Shown one piece after another: positions 33,689 to 41,510 of a DNA stretch of 64,000 bases. Below the pieces are notes generated by a model. It searched no databases. It worked only from the letters and a program-made list of their open reading frames with translations, and was not told the origin of the DNA. Location of the stretch: NCBI GenBank assembly GCA_963605415.1, contig CAVCUL010000005.1, positions 73,577 to 137,576 on the forward strand, read 5' to 3'. Made by a program: the position numbers and the translations under genes. This stretch comes from CAG-217 sp963605415 (GTDB lineage: Bacteria; Bacillota; Clostridia; Oscillospirales; Acutalibacteraceae). How positions within the stretch are numbered: position 1 is the first letter of the stretch; every line of letters starts with the position of its first letter.

Positions 33689-34132
33689 ATGAAATTACAT
33701 GAACTTTCTCCTGCTGAAGGCTCCAAAAAGAGTGTTAAGCGTATCGGTCGCGGTACTGCTTCCGGCCAGGGTAAAACCGCCGGTAAAGGCCAGAAGGGTC
33801 AGAAGGCCCGTTCCGGCTACAGCAGACGGCCCGGCTTTGAGGGTGGTCAGATGCCCCTTCAGCGCCGCGTGCCCAAAAGAGGTTTTAACAACATTTTTGC
33901 AACGGAGTACGCCATTGTCAATGTGTCTGATCTGAACGACAGATTTGAGGACGGCGCAACCGTAAATGCTGAGAGCCTGGTGGCCTCCGGTCTTTTGAAG
34001 AAGACTCTGGACGGCGTAAAGGTCCTGGGCAAGGGCGAGATCACCAAGGCGCTGACCGTACAGGTTACCGCTATCAGTGAGAGCGCCAAATCTAAGATTG
34101 AGGCAGCAGGTGGCAAGGTGGAGGTGCTGTAA
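33689..34132 (+). CDS. rplO: 50S ribosomal protein L15
   Basis: A 147-residue L15 with the Gly/Arg-rich N-terminus (KKSVKRIGRGTASGQGKTAGKGQKGQKARSGYSRRPGFEGGQMPLQRRVPKRGF) and the globular C-terminal domain ending KIEAAGGKVEVL. Its stop is directly followed by the secY ATG. Confidence 0.98.
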   Translation: MKLHELSPAEGSKKSVKRIGRGTASGQGKTAGKGQKGQKARSGYSRRPGFEGGQMPLQRRVPKRGFNNIFATEYAIVNVSDLNDRFEDGATVNAESLVASGLLKKTLDGVKVLGKGEITKALTVQVTAISESAKSKIEAAGGKVEVL

Positions 34133-35482
34133 ATGATCAAGACCTTCGTTAACGCTTGGAAAGTTGCGGACATCCGCAAAAAGCTTTTGTTTACAGCATT
34201 TGTAATCCTTGTTTTCCGAATTGGCTCTGTCATTCCCGTTCCTTTCCTGAATATTGTCGATGAGATCAATGTAGGTAAGGGCAACACCATTTTAACCTAC
34301 CTAAGCTTGATGACCGGTAGCGCATTCACATACGGAACAATTTTCGCTATGTCTATCACACCGTACATCAACGCCTCTATCATTATGCAGCTTCTTGCTG
34401 TGGCCATTCCTGCACTGGAGCGGCTGCAGAAAGAGGGCGAAGAAGGCAGAAAGAAGATCGCCACCATCACCCGTTTCGTTACGGTGGGTCTGGGTCTGTT
34501 GCAGTCCCTGGCATATTTCTTCTTCCTGCGCGCCAATGACTACCTGATGAAGGATGCCAGCGGCGCAGCATTTACCGGCTTTAACGCTGTGTTCCAGGCT
34601 GTGGTCATTATTGCGGTGCTTACCGCCGGCACAGCCGTGATCATGTGGCTGGGCGAGCAGATCACCATTTCCGGTATCGGTAACGGTATTTCCATTATCC
34701 TTTTTGCCGGCATCGTGTCTCGTTTCCCCACCCTGATCAAGCAGCTGTTCCAGTATCTGGACACCGGCCGTACCGTATATAAAGTTCTGGTTCCCGTGGT
34801 GTGCGTGATCTTCCTGCTGATGATCGCTTACATCGTGTTTATGGATAACTCAGAGCGTCGCCTGCCCATTCAATACGCCAAGCGCGTTGTGGGCCGCAAA
34901 ATGTACGGCGGTCAGTCTACCCACATGCCCATTAAGATCAACATGAGCGGCGTGCTGCCCATCATCTTTGCTTCCTCCATCTTGTCTCTGCCGGGTACGG
35001 TACAGATGTTTATCTCCAGCGACAAGTATGAGGGGACCGGCTGGGAGAAGTTCTTTAATGCCTTCCAGAGTGACTCTTGGTGGTATGCGGGTATGTACTT
35101 CCTGCTGATTATCTTCTTTGCCTATTTCTACAGTACCATTCAGTACAATCCCATTGAAATGGCAAATAATCTTCGTAAAAACAACGGCGCCATCCCCGGC
35201 ATTCGTCCCGGCAAGCCCACTTCCGATTACATCATGCGGGTTCTGTCCCGTTTGACCCTGATCGGTTCTCTGATGCTGTGCGTAGTTGCTCTGTTCCCCA
35301 TTGTGTACTCCTTGATTTGCGATGCGGCAATTCAACCTCTGGAGTCCGGTGGAGACGACGGCGGCATGAGTATCACCCTGGGCGGTACATCCATCATCAT
35401 TATGTGCGGTGTAGCTCTGGAGACAGTGCGTCAGCTGGAAAGCCAGTTGATGATGCGCCACTATAAAGGCTTCCTTGACTGA
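34133..35482 (+). CDS. secY: Preprotein translocase subunit SecY
   Basis: A 449-residue, ten-helix translocon channel. Recognisable parts are the N-terminal KLLFTAFVILVFRIGSVIPVPF, the plug/helix 2 region (SLMTGSAFTYGTIFAMSITPYINASIIMQLLAVAIPALERL) and the cytoplasmic loop with YAKRVVGRKMYGGQSTHMPIKINMSGVLPIIFASSIL. It starts one base after the rplO stop, with GGAGGTGCTGTAA spanning the junction, so the two are coupled. Confidence 0.98.
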   Translation: MIKTFVNAWKVADIRKKLLFTAFVILVFRIGSVIPVPFLNIVDEINVGKGNTILTYLSLMTGSAFTYGTIFAMSITPYINASIIMQLLAVAIPALERLQKEGEEGRKKIATITRFVTVGLGLLQSLAYFFFLRANDYLMKDASGAAFTGFNAVFQAVVIIAVLTAGTAVIMWLGEQITISGIGNGISIILFAGIVSRFPTLIKQLFQYLDTGRTVYKVLVPVVCVIFLLMIAYIVFMDNSERRLPIQYAKRVVGRKMYGGQSTHMPIKINMSGVLPIIFASSILSLPGTVQMFISSDKYEGTGWEKFFNAFQSDSWWYAGMYFLLIIFFAYFYSTIQYNPIEMANNLRKNNGAIPGIRPGKPTSDYIMRVLSRLTLIGSLMLCVVALFPIVYSLICDAAIQPLESGGDDGGMSITLGGTSIIIMCGVALETVRQLESQLMMRHYKGFLD

Positions 35483-35500
35483 TTATAAGGAGAACGCAAG

Positions 35501-36133
35501 ATGAATTTGATCCTTCTTGGCGCGCCCGGTGCCGGTAAAGGTACTCAGGCGGAAAAGATTGTTGAAAAGTATGGCATTCCTGCCATCTCCACCGGTAACA
35601 TCATTCGTGCTGCTCTGAAAGAGGGCACCGAGATGGGCCTGAAGGCCAAGTCCTATATGGACGCCGGCCAGCTGGTTCCAGACGATGTGGTTATCGGGAT
35701 CATCAAGGACAGACTGGAACAAAAAGATTGCGAAAACGGATTTATTCTGGACGGATTTCCTCGTACCATTCCTCAAGCCCAGGCGCTTGAGGATATGGGC
35801 GTGGCGATTGATAAGGTCATTGATATTGAAGTCTCTGACGAGAAAATCACTGCCAGAATGTCCGGCCGTCGCGTATGTTCCAAGTGCGCAAATTCCTACC
35901 ACATGCTTTATAAAAAGCCCATGGTGGACGGCGTTTGTGACGCTTGCGGCGGTGCACTGATTCAACGCAAGGACGACGCGCCGGAGACGGTGCAGGCCCG
36001 CCTTGTGGAATACCACAAGATGACCGAGCCGCTGAAGGACTTTTACCACAAGCTGGGTAAGCTGACCGTGGTAGAGGGCCAGGAAGAGGTGGCAGACACC
36101 ACGGCACTCGTTTTTGCAGCACTGGAGGATTAA
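35501..36133 (+). CDS. adk: Adenylate kinase, zinc-LID form
   Basis: A 210-residue adenylate kinase: P-loop GAPGAGKGT (7-15), NMP-binding segment (PAISTGNIIRAALKEGTEMG) and a long LID with four cysteines (CSKCANSYH ... CDACG), which binds zinc as in Gram-positive enzymes. Balances ATP, ADP and AMP. Ends 1 base before the map start codon. Confidence 0.98.
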   Translation: MNLILLGAPGAGKGTQAEKIVEKYGIPAISTGNIIRAALKEGTEMGLKAKSYMDAGQLVPDDVVIGIIKDRLEQKDCENGFILDGFPRTIPQAQALEDMGVAIDKVIDIEVSDEKITARMSGRRVCSKCANSYHMLYKKPMVDGVCDACGGALIQRKDDAPETVQARLVEYHKMTEPLKDFYHKLGKLTVVEGQEEVADTTALVFAALED

Positions 36134-36134
36134 C

Positions 36135-36884
36135 ATGGTCGTGCTGAAAAGCAGCAGAGAGCTGGAGCTGATGAAAGAGGCTTGCCAGATCTCCGCTGAA
36201 GCATTGATGGTAGCCGGAGAGGCTGTAAAGCCCGGTGTCTCCACCAAGGAAATTGATAAGATCGCTTATGATCTGATTATTAAACGGGGTGCTAAGCCCA
36301 ACTTCCTGAACTATGGGGGCTTTCCCGCTACCGCATGTATATCCATAAATGATGAAGTGATCCACGGCATACCGAAAAAGGACCGCATCCTCCAAGAGGG
36401 TGACATTGTCAGCATCGACCTGGGTGCGGCCAAAAACGGTTATAACGGCGATAATGCTGCCACATTTGCAGTCGGGTCTTGCTCGCCCGAGGCAAAGCGG
36501 CTGATGGATACCACCCGTGAGAGCCTGTATAAAGGCATTGAGCAGGCGATACCCGGCAACAGAATCGGCGATATCGGCAACGCGGTACAAACCTACTGCG
36601 AGGAACGCGGATACGGTGTGGTACGTGACTTTGTAGGTCACGGCGTAGGCACCAAGCTTCATGAAGACCCAAGTGTACCAAACTTCGGTCACGCAGGACG
36701 CGGTATCAGACTATTACCCGGAATGACATTGGCAATTGAACCAATGATAAATCTGGGGACCTATAAGGTAAAACAGCTTTCAGACGGTTGGACGGTGAAG
36801 ACGGCAGACGGCAAGCTGGCTGCGCACTTTGAGCACACCATTGCCATTACCTCGAACGGTCCGGTTATTTTAACCAAAGTCTGA
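36135..36884 (+). CDS. map: Methionine aminopeptidase type I
   Basis: A 249-residue MetAP that removes the initiator methionine from new proteins. Metal ligands are present: IDLGAAKNGYNGDNAATF (two Asp, 11 apart), GHGVGTKLHEDP (His), LAIEPM (Glu) and FEHTIAIT (Glu). The substrate-pocket histidine region is VIHGIPKKDRI. The ATG at 36135 has GGAGG (in the adk end) 6 bases upstream. Confidence 0.97.
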   Translation: MVVLKSSRELELMKEACQISAEALMVAGEAVKPGVSTKEIDKIAYDLIIKRGAKPNFLNYGGFPATACISINDEVIHGIPKKDRILQEGDIVSIDLGAAKNGYNGDNAATFAVGSCSPEAKRLMDTTRESLYKGIEQAIPGNRIGDIGNAVQTYCEERGYGVVRDFVGHGVGTKLHEDPSVPNFGHAGRGIRLLPGMTLAIEPMINLGTYKVKQLSDGWTVKTADGKLAAHFEHTIAITSNGPVILTKV

Positions 36885-36976
36885 GGCGTTAATCAATTGC
36901 AGGCGATTACGCCGTAATGTGATTCCAGATAAGAGCGAACATCAATTCAAGATCCTATCCATAAGAGAGGTAAACG

Positions 36977-37195
36977 ATGTCAAAGTCAGATATGATTGAA
37001 GTGGAAGGTACTGTGGTTGAGGCGCTGCCGAACACGACCTTTAAGGTAGCACTTCAAAATGACCACATCATTTTAGCCCATATCAGCGGCAAGCTGCGGA
37101 TGAACAATATTCGTATTCTTCCCGGTGATAAGGTAACGATTGAGATGTCACCCTATGACCTGAACAAGGGTCGTATTATTTGGCGCTCAAAGTAA
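36977..37195 (+). CDS. infA: Translation initiation factor IF-1
   Basis: A 72-residue OB-fold IF-1 (MSKSDMIEVEGTVVEALPNTTFKVALQNDHIILAHISGKLRMNNIRILPGDKVTIEMSPYDLNKGRIIWRSK). AGAGAGG ribosome site. A 92-base gap separates it from map. Confidence 0.98.
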   Translation: MSKSDMIEVEGTVVEALPNTTFKVALQNDHIILAHISGKLRMNNIRILPGDKVTIEMSPYDLNKGRIIWRSK

Positions 37196-37213
37196 ATAAA
37201 GGAGGATATTCAA

Positions 37214-37327
37214 ATGAAAGTCAGACCTTCTGTAAAGAAAATTTGCGACAAATGCAAAGTGATTAAGCGCAATGGTAAAGTCATGGTTATCTGTGAAAAT
37301 CCAAAGCACAAACAGCGTCAGGGCTAA
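37214..37327 (+). CDS. rpmJ: 50S ribosomal protein L36
   Basis: A 37-residue zinc-type L36 (MKVRPSVKKICDKCKVIKRN ... CENPKHKQRQG; ligands C-x2-C and C-x4-H), read directly from the sequence. AAAGGAGGATATTCAA precedes the ATG. Exact family length. Confidence 0.98.
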   Translation: MKVRPSVKKICDKCKVIKRNGKVMVICENPKHKQRQG

Positions 37328-37357
37328 TCCTGAGCAATAATTCGGAGGTAAAACAAT

Positions 37358-37726
37358 ATGGCACGTATTTCTGGTGTTGACTTGCCCAACGATAAGAGAG
37401 TTGAGATCGGCCTTACTTACATCTATGGTATCGGCCGTACCACTGCTACTCAGATCGTAGAGGCAACCGGAATTGATCCCGATACTCGGTGCAGAGATCT
37501 TACCGAGGATCAGGTTTCCAAAATTCGTGATTACATTGAGAAGAACCTGAATGTTGAAGGTGATCTGCGCAGAGACAGAGCATTTGACATTAAGAGACTC
37601 ATTGAAATTAACTGCTATCGCGGTATGCGCCATCGTCAGGGCCTGCCTGTAAGAGGACAGACCTCCAAGAACAACGCCCGTACCCGCAAAGGTCCCAAGA
37701 AGACCATAGCAAACAAGAAGAAATAA
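37358..37726 (+). CDS. rpsM: 30S ribosomal protein S13
   Basis: A 122-residue S13 (MARISGVDLPNDKRVEIGLTYIYGIGRTTATQIV; RGMRHRQGLPVRGQTSKNNARTRKGPKK), with helix-two-turn-helix and basic C-terminal tail contacting the P-site tRNA. CGGAGG ribosome site. Confidence 0.98.
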   Translation: MARISGVDLPNDKRVEIGLTYIYGIGRTTATQIVEATGIDPDTRCRDLTEDQVSKIRDYIEKNLNVEGDLRRDRAFDIKRLIEINCYRGMRHRQGLPVRGQTSKNNARTRKGPKKTIANKKK

Positions 37727-37747
37727 GCGTAGGAGGATATTCGTAGT

Positions 37748-38143
37748 ATGGCTACAAAAAAGACCACTGGCTCTCGCAAACGCCGCGAGAAGAAGAATAT
37801 TGAACGTGGTGCTGCCCATATTCAGTCAACCTTCAACAACACCATCGTAACCATCACGGACACGCAGGGCAATGCCGTTTCTTGGGCGTCTGCCGGCGAA
37901 ATGGGTTTCCGTGGTTCCAAGAAGTCAACTCCCTTTGCTGCACAGACTGCTGCCGAGGTTGCTGCTAAGGCTGCTATGGAGCATGGTATGAAGACGGTGG
38001 AAGTTTTCGTCAAAGGCCCCGGCTCCGGCCGTGAAGCTGCCATCCGCGCACTTCAGACCGCCGGTCTGGATGTAACCCTGATTAAGGATGTTACCCCCAT
38101 TCCGCACAACGGCTGCCGTCCGCCTAAGAGACGTCGTGTATAA
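37748..38143 (+). CDS. rpsK: 30S ribosomal protein S11
   Basis: A 131-residue S11 (GAAHIQSTFNNTIVTITDTQGNAVSWASAGEMGFRGSKKSTPFAAQTAAEVAAK; C-terminal ITPIPHNGCRPPKRRRV type ending). Lies on the 30S platform with S6 and S18. Confidence 0.98.
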   Translation: MATKKTTGSRKRREKKNIERGAAHIQSTFNNTIVTITDTQGNAVSWASAGEMGFRGSKKSTPFAAQTAAEVAAKAAMEHGMKTVEVFVKGPGSGREAAIRALQTAGLDVTLIKDVTPIPHNGCRPPKRRRV

Positions 38144-38164
38144 TCTAACGGAGGTGTAGAAGAT

Positions 38165-38764
38165 ATGGCAAAGAATTCAGAGCCCATCGCAAAGCGCTGC
38201 AAAGCACTCGGCATTTCTCCGGCTGTTATGGGCTATACAAATAAGGATACATTCAGAAATTCTTATACCAAGAATCGCCGCAAGAAGAGCGAGTATGCTA
38301 TGCAGCTGCAGGAAAAGCAGAAAGTGAAGTTCATCTACGGCATTCTGGAGAAGCAGTTCCATTCTTACTATGAGAAGGCAGCGAAGGCTCCCGGCCAGAC
38401 CGGCGCTGTGCTGCTGACCATGGTGGAGACCCGTCTGGACAATGTGGCTTTCCGCACCGGTTTCTGCAAGACCCGCCGTGAGGCCCGCCAGGCCGTTTCT
38501 CACGGTCACTTCACCGTGAACGGCAAAAAGGTCAACATTCCCTCCTACCTTGTGAAGGCCGGCGATGTGATCGCTGTGGTGGATAAGAGCAAGGAGAACG
38601 GCAGATTTAAGCTCGTAAAGGAAGAGGGCGTTTATGGCAACGCTCCCAAGTGGTTGGAGGTTGACGCAGAGAAGCTGACCGCTAAGGTCGTGGCTCTGCC
38701 CACCCGTGAAGACATTGATTATCCTGTTGAAGAGCACTTGATCGTTGAGTTCTATTCTAGATAA
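38165..38764 (+). CDS. rpsD: 30S ribosomal protein S4
   Basis: A 199-residue S4. The S4 RNA-binding domain is visible (VETRLDNVAFRTGFCKTRREARQAVSHGHFTVNGKKVNIPSYLVKAGDVIAV). Only one cysteine in the N-terminal domain, so this is the zinc-free form. S4 represses the alpha operon in E. coli. ACGGAGGTG ribosome site. Confidence 0.97.
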   Translation: MAKNSEPIAKRCKALGISPAVMGYTNKDTFRNSYTKNRRKKSEYAMQLQEKQKVKFIYGILEKQFHSYYEKAAKAPGQTGAVLLTMVETRLDNVAFRTGFCKTRREARQAVSHGHFTVNGKKVNIPSYLVKAGDVIAVVDKSKENGRFKLVKEEGVYGNAPKWLEVDAEKLTAKVVALPTREDIDYPVEEHLIVEFYSR

Positions 38765-38816
38765 TAGTTGATCATTCTGTTATTTAGCTGTAAAAATCAA
38801 AATAGGAGGCTTTTAA

Positions 38817-39773
38817 ATGATTGAAATTGATAAGCCGAAAATCGAGATTGTAGATTTATCTACTCAGGGAAGCAGAAGCGTAGGTAAGTTTGTGGTGGAG
38901 CCTCTGGAAAGAGGTTTCGGCGCAACCCTGGGCAACGGTATGCGGAGAGTGCTGCTCTCCTCCCTGCCCGGCTATGCTATCACTTCCGTGAAGATTGATG
39001 GTGTGCTGCACGAGTTTTCTACCATTCCGCATGTGAAGGAAGATGTGACGGAGATCGTTCTGAATCTGAAGAATGTGATCCTGAAGATCCACGATGAGCA
39101 GCCGAAAATGCTGCACATTGAGGCCAGCGGCGAGGGCGAGATTACTGCGGGTGATATTATTCATGACGCAGATGTAGAGATTCTGAATCCCGAGTTGCAC
39201 ATTGCTTATCTGGACGCCGGTGCCAGCGTAACGATGGAACTGACGGCAGACAGCGGACGCGGCTATGTGCCCTGTGACCGCAACAAGCAGCTGATGGATC
39301 TGCCCATCGGCACCATTGCAATCGACTCTATCTACACCCCGGTGCTCAAGGTGAATTATACCGTAGAGAACACCCGTGTAGGTCAGCAGACAGACCTTGA
39401 TAAACTGATTCTTGATGTTGAGACGGACGGCACCATTCCGGCTGACGAGGCCGCTTCCCTGGCTGCTAAGATTCTCAACGACCACCTGATGCTGTTTGTG
39501 GATCTCTCTGAGGAGATCGGCAACCAGGATATTATGGTGGAGAAGGACGACGACGGCAAGGAGAAGGTTCTGGAGATGACCATTGAGGAACTGGATCTGT
39601 CCGTGCGCTCTTTCAACTGTCTCAAGCGAGCAGGCATTAACACAGTAGAGGATTTGATCAGCAAATCCGAAGAAGATATGATGAAGGTTAGAAACCTGGG
39701 CCGCAAGTCCCTGGACGAGGTGGTTGCCAAGCTGCAATCCCTGGGCTTCAGCCTGAGTCACGATGAGGATTAA
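38817..39773 (+). CDS. rpoA: DNA-directed RNA polymerase subunit alpha
   Basis: A 318-residue alpha subunit: N-terminal assembly domain (FVVEPLERGFGATLGNGMRRVLLSSLPGYAITSVKIDGVLHEFSTIPHVKED) and C-terminal domain with helix-hairpin-helix (ELDLSVRSFNCLKRAGINTVEDLISKSEEDMMKVRNLGRKSLDEVVAKL), which contacts UP elements and activators. TAGGAGG ribosome site. Confidence 0.98.
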   Translation: MIEIDKPKIEIVDLSTQGSRSVGKFVVEPLERGFGATLGNGMRRVLLSSLPGYAITSVKIDGVLHEFSTIPHVKEDVTEIVLNLKNVILKIHDEQPKMLHIEASGEGEITAGDIIHDADVEILNPELHIAYLDAGASVTMELTADSGRGYVPCDRNKQLMDLPIGTIAIDSIYTPVLKVNYTVENTRVGQQTDLDKLILDVETDGTIPADEAASLAAKILNDHLMLFVDLSEEIGNQDIMVEKDDDGKEKVLEMTIEELDLSVRSFNCLKRAGINTVEDLISKSEEDMMKVRNLGRKSLDEVVAKLQSLGFSLSHDED

Positions 39774-39787
39774 AGGAGGGAATTTCA

Positions 39788-40129
39788 ATGCCAGGTTCCA
39801 GAAAATTGGGCAGACCTACTGACCACAGAAAAGCAATGCTCAGAGGTATGGTTACTTTTCTTTTAGAAAACGGCAAGATTGAAACTACCGTTACCAGAGC
39901 GAAAGAGGTTCGCGCTATGGCCGAGAAGATGATCACCCTCGGCAAGAAGAACACTTTGGCTTCCAAAAGACAGGTGCTTTCCTATGTTACCAAGGAAGAT
40001 GTTGTAAAGAAGTTGTTTGATGAGATCGCTCCCAAGTACGAGGACAGAAACGGCGGTTACACCCGCATTGTTAAGACTGGCCCCCGTCGCGGCGACGCAG
40101 CTGAGATGTGCATCATCGAGCTTGTATAA
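39788..40129 (+). CDS. rplQ: 50S ribosomal protein L17
   Basis: A 113-residue L17 (MPGSRKLGRPTDHRKAMLRGMVTFLLENGKIETTVTRAKEVRAMAEKMI). Last gene of the cluster and followed by a strong terminator. The ecf/cbiO-truA-rplM-rpsI genes that often follow in Firmicutes are not here. Confidence 0.98.
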   Translation: MPGSRKLGRPTDHRKAMLRGMVTFLLENGKIETTVTRAKEVRAMAEKMITLGKKNTLASKRQVLSYVTKEDVVKKLFDEIAPKYEDRNGGYTRIVKTGPRRGDAAEMCIIELV

Positions 40130-40153
40130 GCGCAGGTCATTATGACGGTTATA

Positions 40154-40186
40154 GGCGTATGTACCCCGGTACATACGCCTTTTTTC
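40154..40186 (+). terminator. Rho-independent terminator after rplQ
   Basis: Twelve-bp perfect stem GGCGTATGTACC (40154-40165) / GGTACATACGCC (40168-40179) followed by seven T residues. Confidence 0.95.
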
Positions 40187-40215
40187 ATAGCCGCGGCTTT
40201 TTTGCAAAAAATTGC

Positions 40216-40235
40216 CAAACTGTGCAGACAGTTTG
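40216..40235. repeat. Perfect inverted repeat upstream of the unknown/sigma gene pair
   Basis: CAAACTGT-GCAG-ACAGTTTG, 8-bp arms, 70 bp before the ATG at 40306. It could be an operator or an RNA hairpin; no clean promoter could be assigned around it. Confidence 0.4.
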
Positions 40236-40305
40236 CCACCGGCAGCCGTCTTATAGAGTGTACACACAATGTGCAACGCTTTGATCAGCAGAAAGGAAAT
40301 GTACG

Positions 40306-40989
40306 ATGTTCGGTAAAAAGAAAATTGAGGCCGTGGCCGTATTAGACCTGCGCAACTACACGCCCCAGGCGCTGCGCAAGATCAGCTCCATTCAGGCGGT
40401 GAGCACCATCTTGCTGCCGGAGGATCCCTCGTCGGAATTCGCAGAGGCCTATGCGGATATAAGCAAGGAGGCCGTTGCCCAGGAGGTGTTTGCACCGATG
40501 GACAAAGTGGCCCAGTATAATGGGATGAATGTGCTGGGAGCTGCACTGCCGGAGGGCGCCATTTGCCTTTGCAACGGTATGACCATCTTTCGGCGGGCAG
40601 CCGGGGAGAAGCACGCCCGGGTCTTTCTGAATGGTATGGGCGTTGCGGAGCAGGGCACCGGCCTGGTGCTCGAGAACCTGAACGGCATGTTCCGGGAATT
40701 GGATCGGGATCTGGATCATTTGCACCAGTTTTCCGCAGAACTGCGTGCCGGCGCGGATCTGTTGTCCCGGTTGGAGGACGGCGCGGTGATCGTGGTGGGC
40801 AGCAGCCTGTTTTTTGAGCCGGATGTGACCCCGGAGATGATCACGGATAAGCACCTGCTGTTTATCGTCGGCGCGGTTGCCGTATGCCCCAAGCCGCTGC
40901 TGGGCACGGTGCAGGCCAACAGCGTGGTAGGCAATCAGGTCATGGACGAAGAAGCGTATGAAGCATTCCGAAAAAAGTACAAAGTATGA
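40306..40989 (+). CDS. Conserved-looking protein of unknown function, coupled to an ECF-like sigma factor
   Basis: A 227-residue soluble protein that I do not recognise. It starts MFGKKKIEAVAVLDLRNYTPQALRKISSIQAVSTILLP and has several Gly-rich hydrophobic strands (GMNVLGAALPEGAICLCNGMTIFRR, GAVIVVGSSLFFEPDVTPEM, LLFIVGAVAVCPKPLLGTVQANSVVGNQ), suggesting a repeated beta-type fold such as a beta-helix. No membrane segment or signal peptide. AAAGGAAAT precedes the ATG. Its 3' end overlaps the sigma-factor gene by 32 bases in another frame, so the two are probably co-expressed; a regulatory role for the protein is possible but not shown. Confidence 0.65.
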   Translation: MFGKKKIEAVAVLDLRNYTPQALRKISSIQAVSTILLPEDPSSEFAEAYADISKEAVAQEVFAPMDKVAQYNGMNVLGAALPEGAICLCNGMTIFRRAAGEKHARVFLNGMGVAEQGTGLVLENLNGMFRELDRDLDHLHQFSAELRAGADLLSRLEDGAVIVVGSSLFFEPDVTPEMITDKHLLFIVGAVAVCPKPLLGTVQANSVVGNQVMDEEAYEAFRKKYKV

Positions 40990-41449
40990 GCACTTTAGCG
41001 CTGTCTATGCTGGATCTTATGCTGCGGTGCTGCGCTGGATCGGCGCTCGTGTGCCTGCTGATCTGGCCGAGGAGCTGACCCAGCAGACTTTTATGCAGTA
41101 TTGGCAGTGGCTGCTGGGGGCGCCGGCTTTTCCCAAGTCGGATAAGAGCCTGCTGCTGTCCATTGCCCGCAGCGTGTGCGCCGATCACTACCGGGCCATA
41201 GCTGCCCGGGCGGTGTGCGTGGCAATGCCGGAGGACTTTGACCTGCCGGATCGGGCGGACCCCATCACCATGGTGGAGTGGGCTCATGTGCTGGGTATGC
41301 TGGGGCGAGAGGATCAGATTTTGCTGGCCATGCGGCGCCAGGGCTACGGCAGTAAGGAGATCGGCCTGGCGCTGGGTATCTCCGGCTCTGCGGTGCGTAC
41401 CCGGCTGCAAAAGGTGCGCAAGCTGCTGCGCAAGGTGCTGGCGGACTGA
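40958..41449 (+). CDS. ECF-like sigma-70 family RNA polymerase sigma factor
   Basis: A 163-residue protein with a compact sigma2-sigma4 architecture. Region 2 is visible at about residues 12-65 (FSAVYAGSYAAVLRWIGARVPADLAEELTQQTFMQYWQWLLG; the E-E-L-T-Q-Q-T-F core contacts the beta' subunit). Region 4 lies at about 105-160 (MLGREDQILLAMRRQGYGSKEIGLALGISGSAVRTRLQKVRKLLRKVL) with a helix-turn-helix. ATG 40958 lies within the preceding gene and has only a weak ribosome site. No anti-sigma factor with a membrane helix follows. Its target promoters are unknown. Confidence 0.8.
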   Translation: MKHSEKSTKYEHFSAVYAGSYAAVLRWIGARVPADLAEELTQQTFMQYWQWLLGAPAFPKSDKSLLLSIARSVCADHYRAIAARAVCVAMPEDFDLPDRADPITMVEWAHVLGMLGREDQILLAMRRQGYGSKEIGLALGISGSAVRTRLQKVRKLLRKVLAD

Positions 41450-41452
41450 CGG

Positions 41453-41481
41453 TTGCACCGGCGGCGGGCTTATGGTATAAT
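41453..41481 (+). promoter_or_regulatory. Promoter of the surface protein gene
   Basis: TTGCAC (41453-41458), 17-bp spacer, TATAAT (41476-41481), 30 bp before the ATG at 41511. It looks like a sigma-A promoter rather than an ECF one. Confidence 0.65.
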
Positions 41482-41510
41482 GACAACAGAATAAGCGAGG
41501 TGGTATCCTG

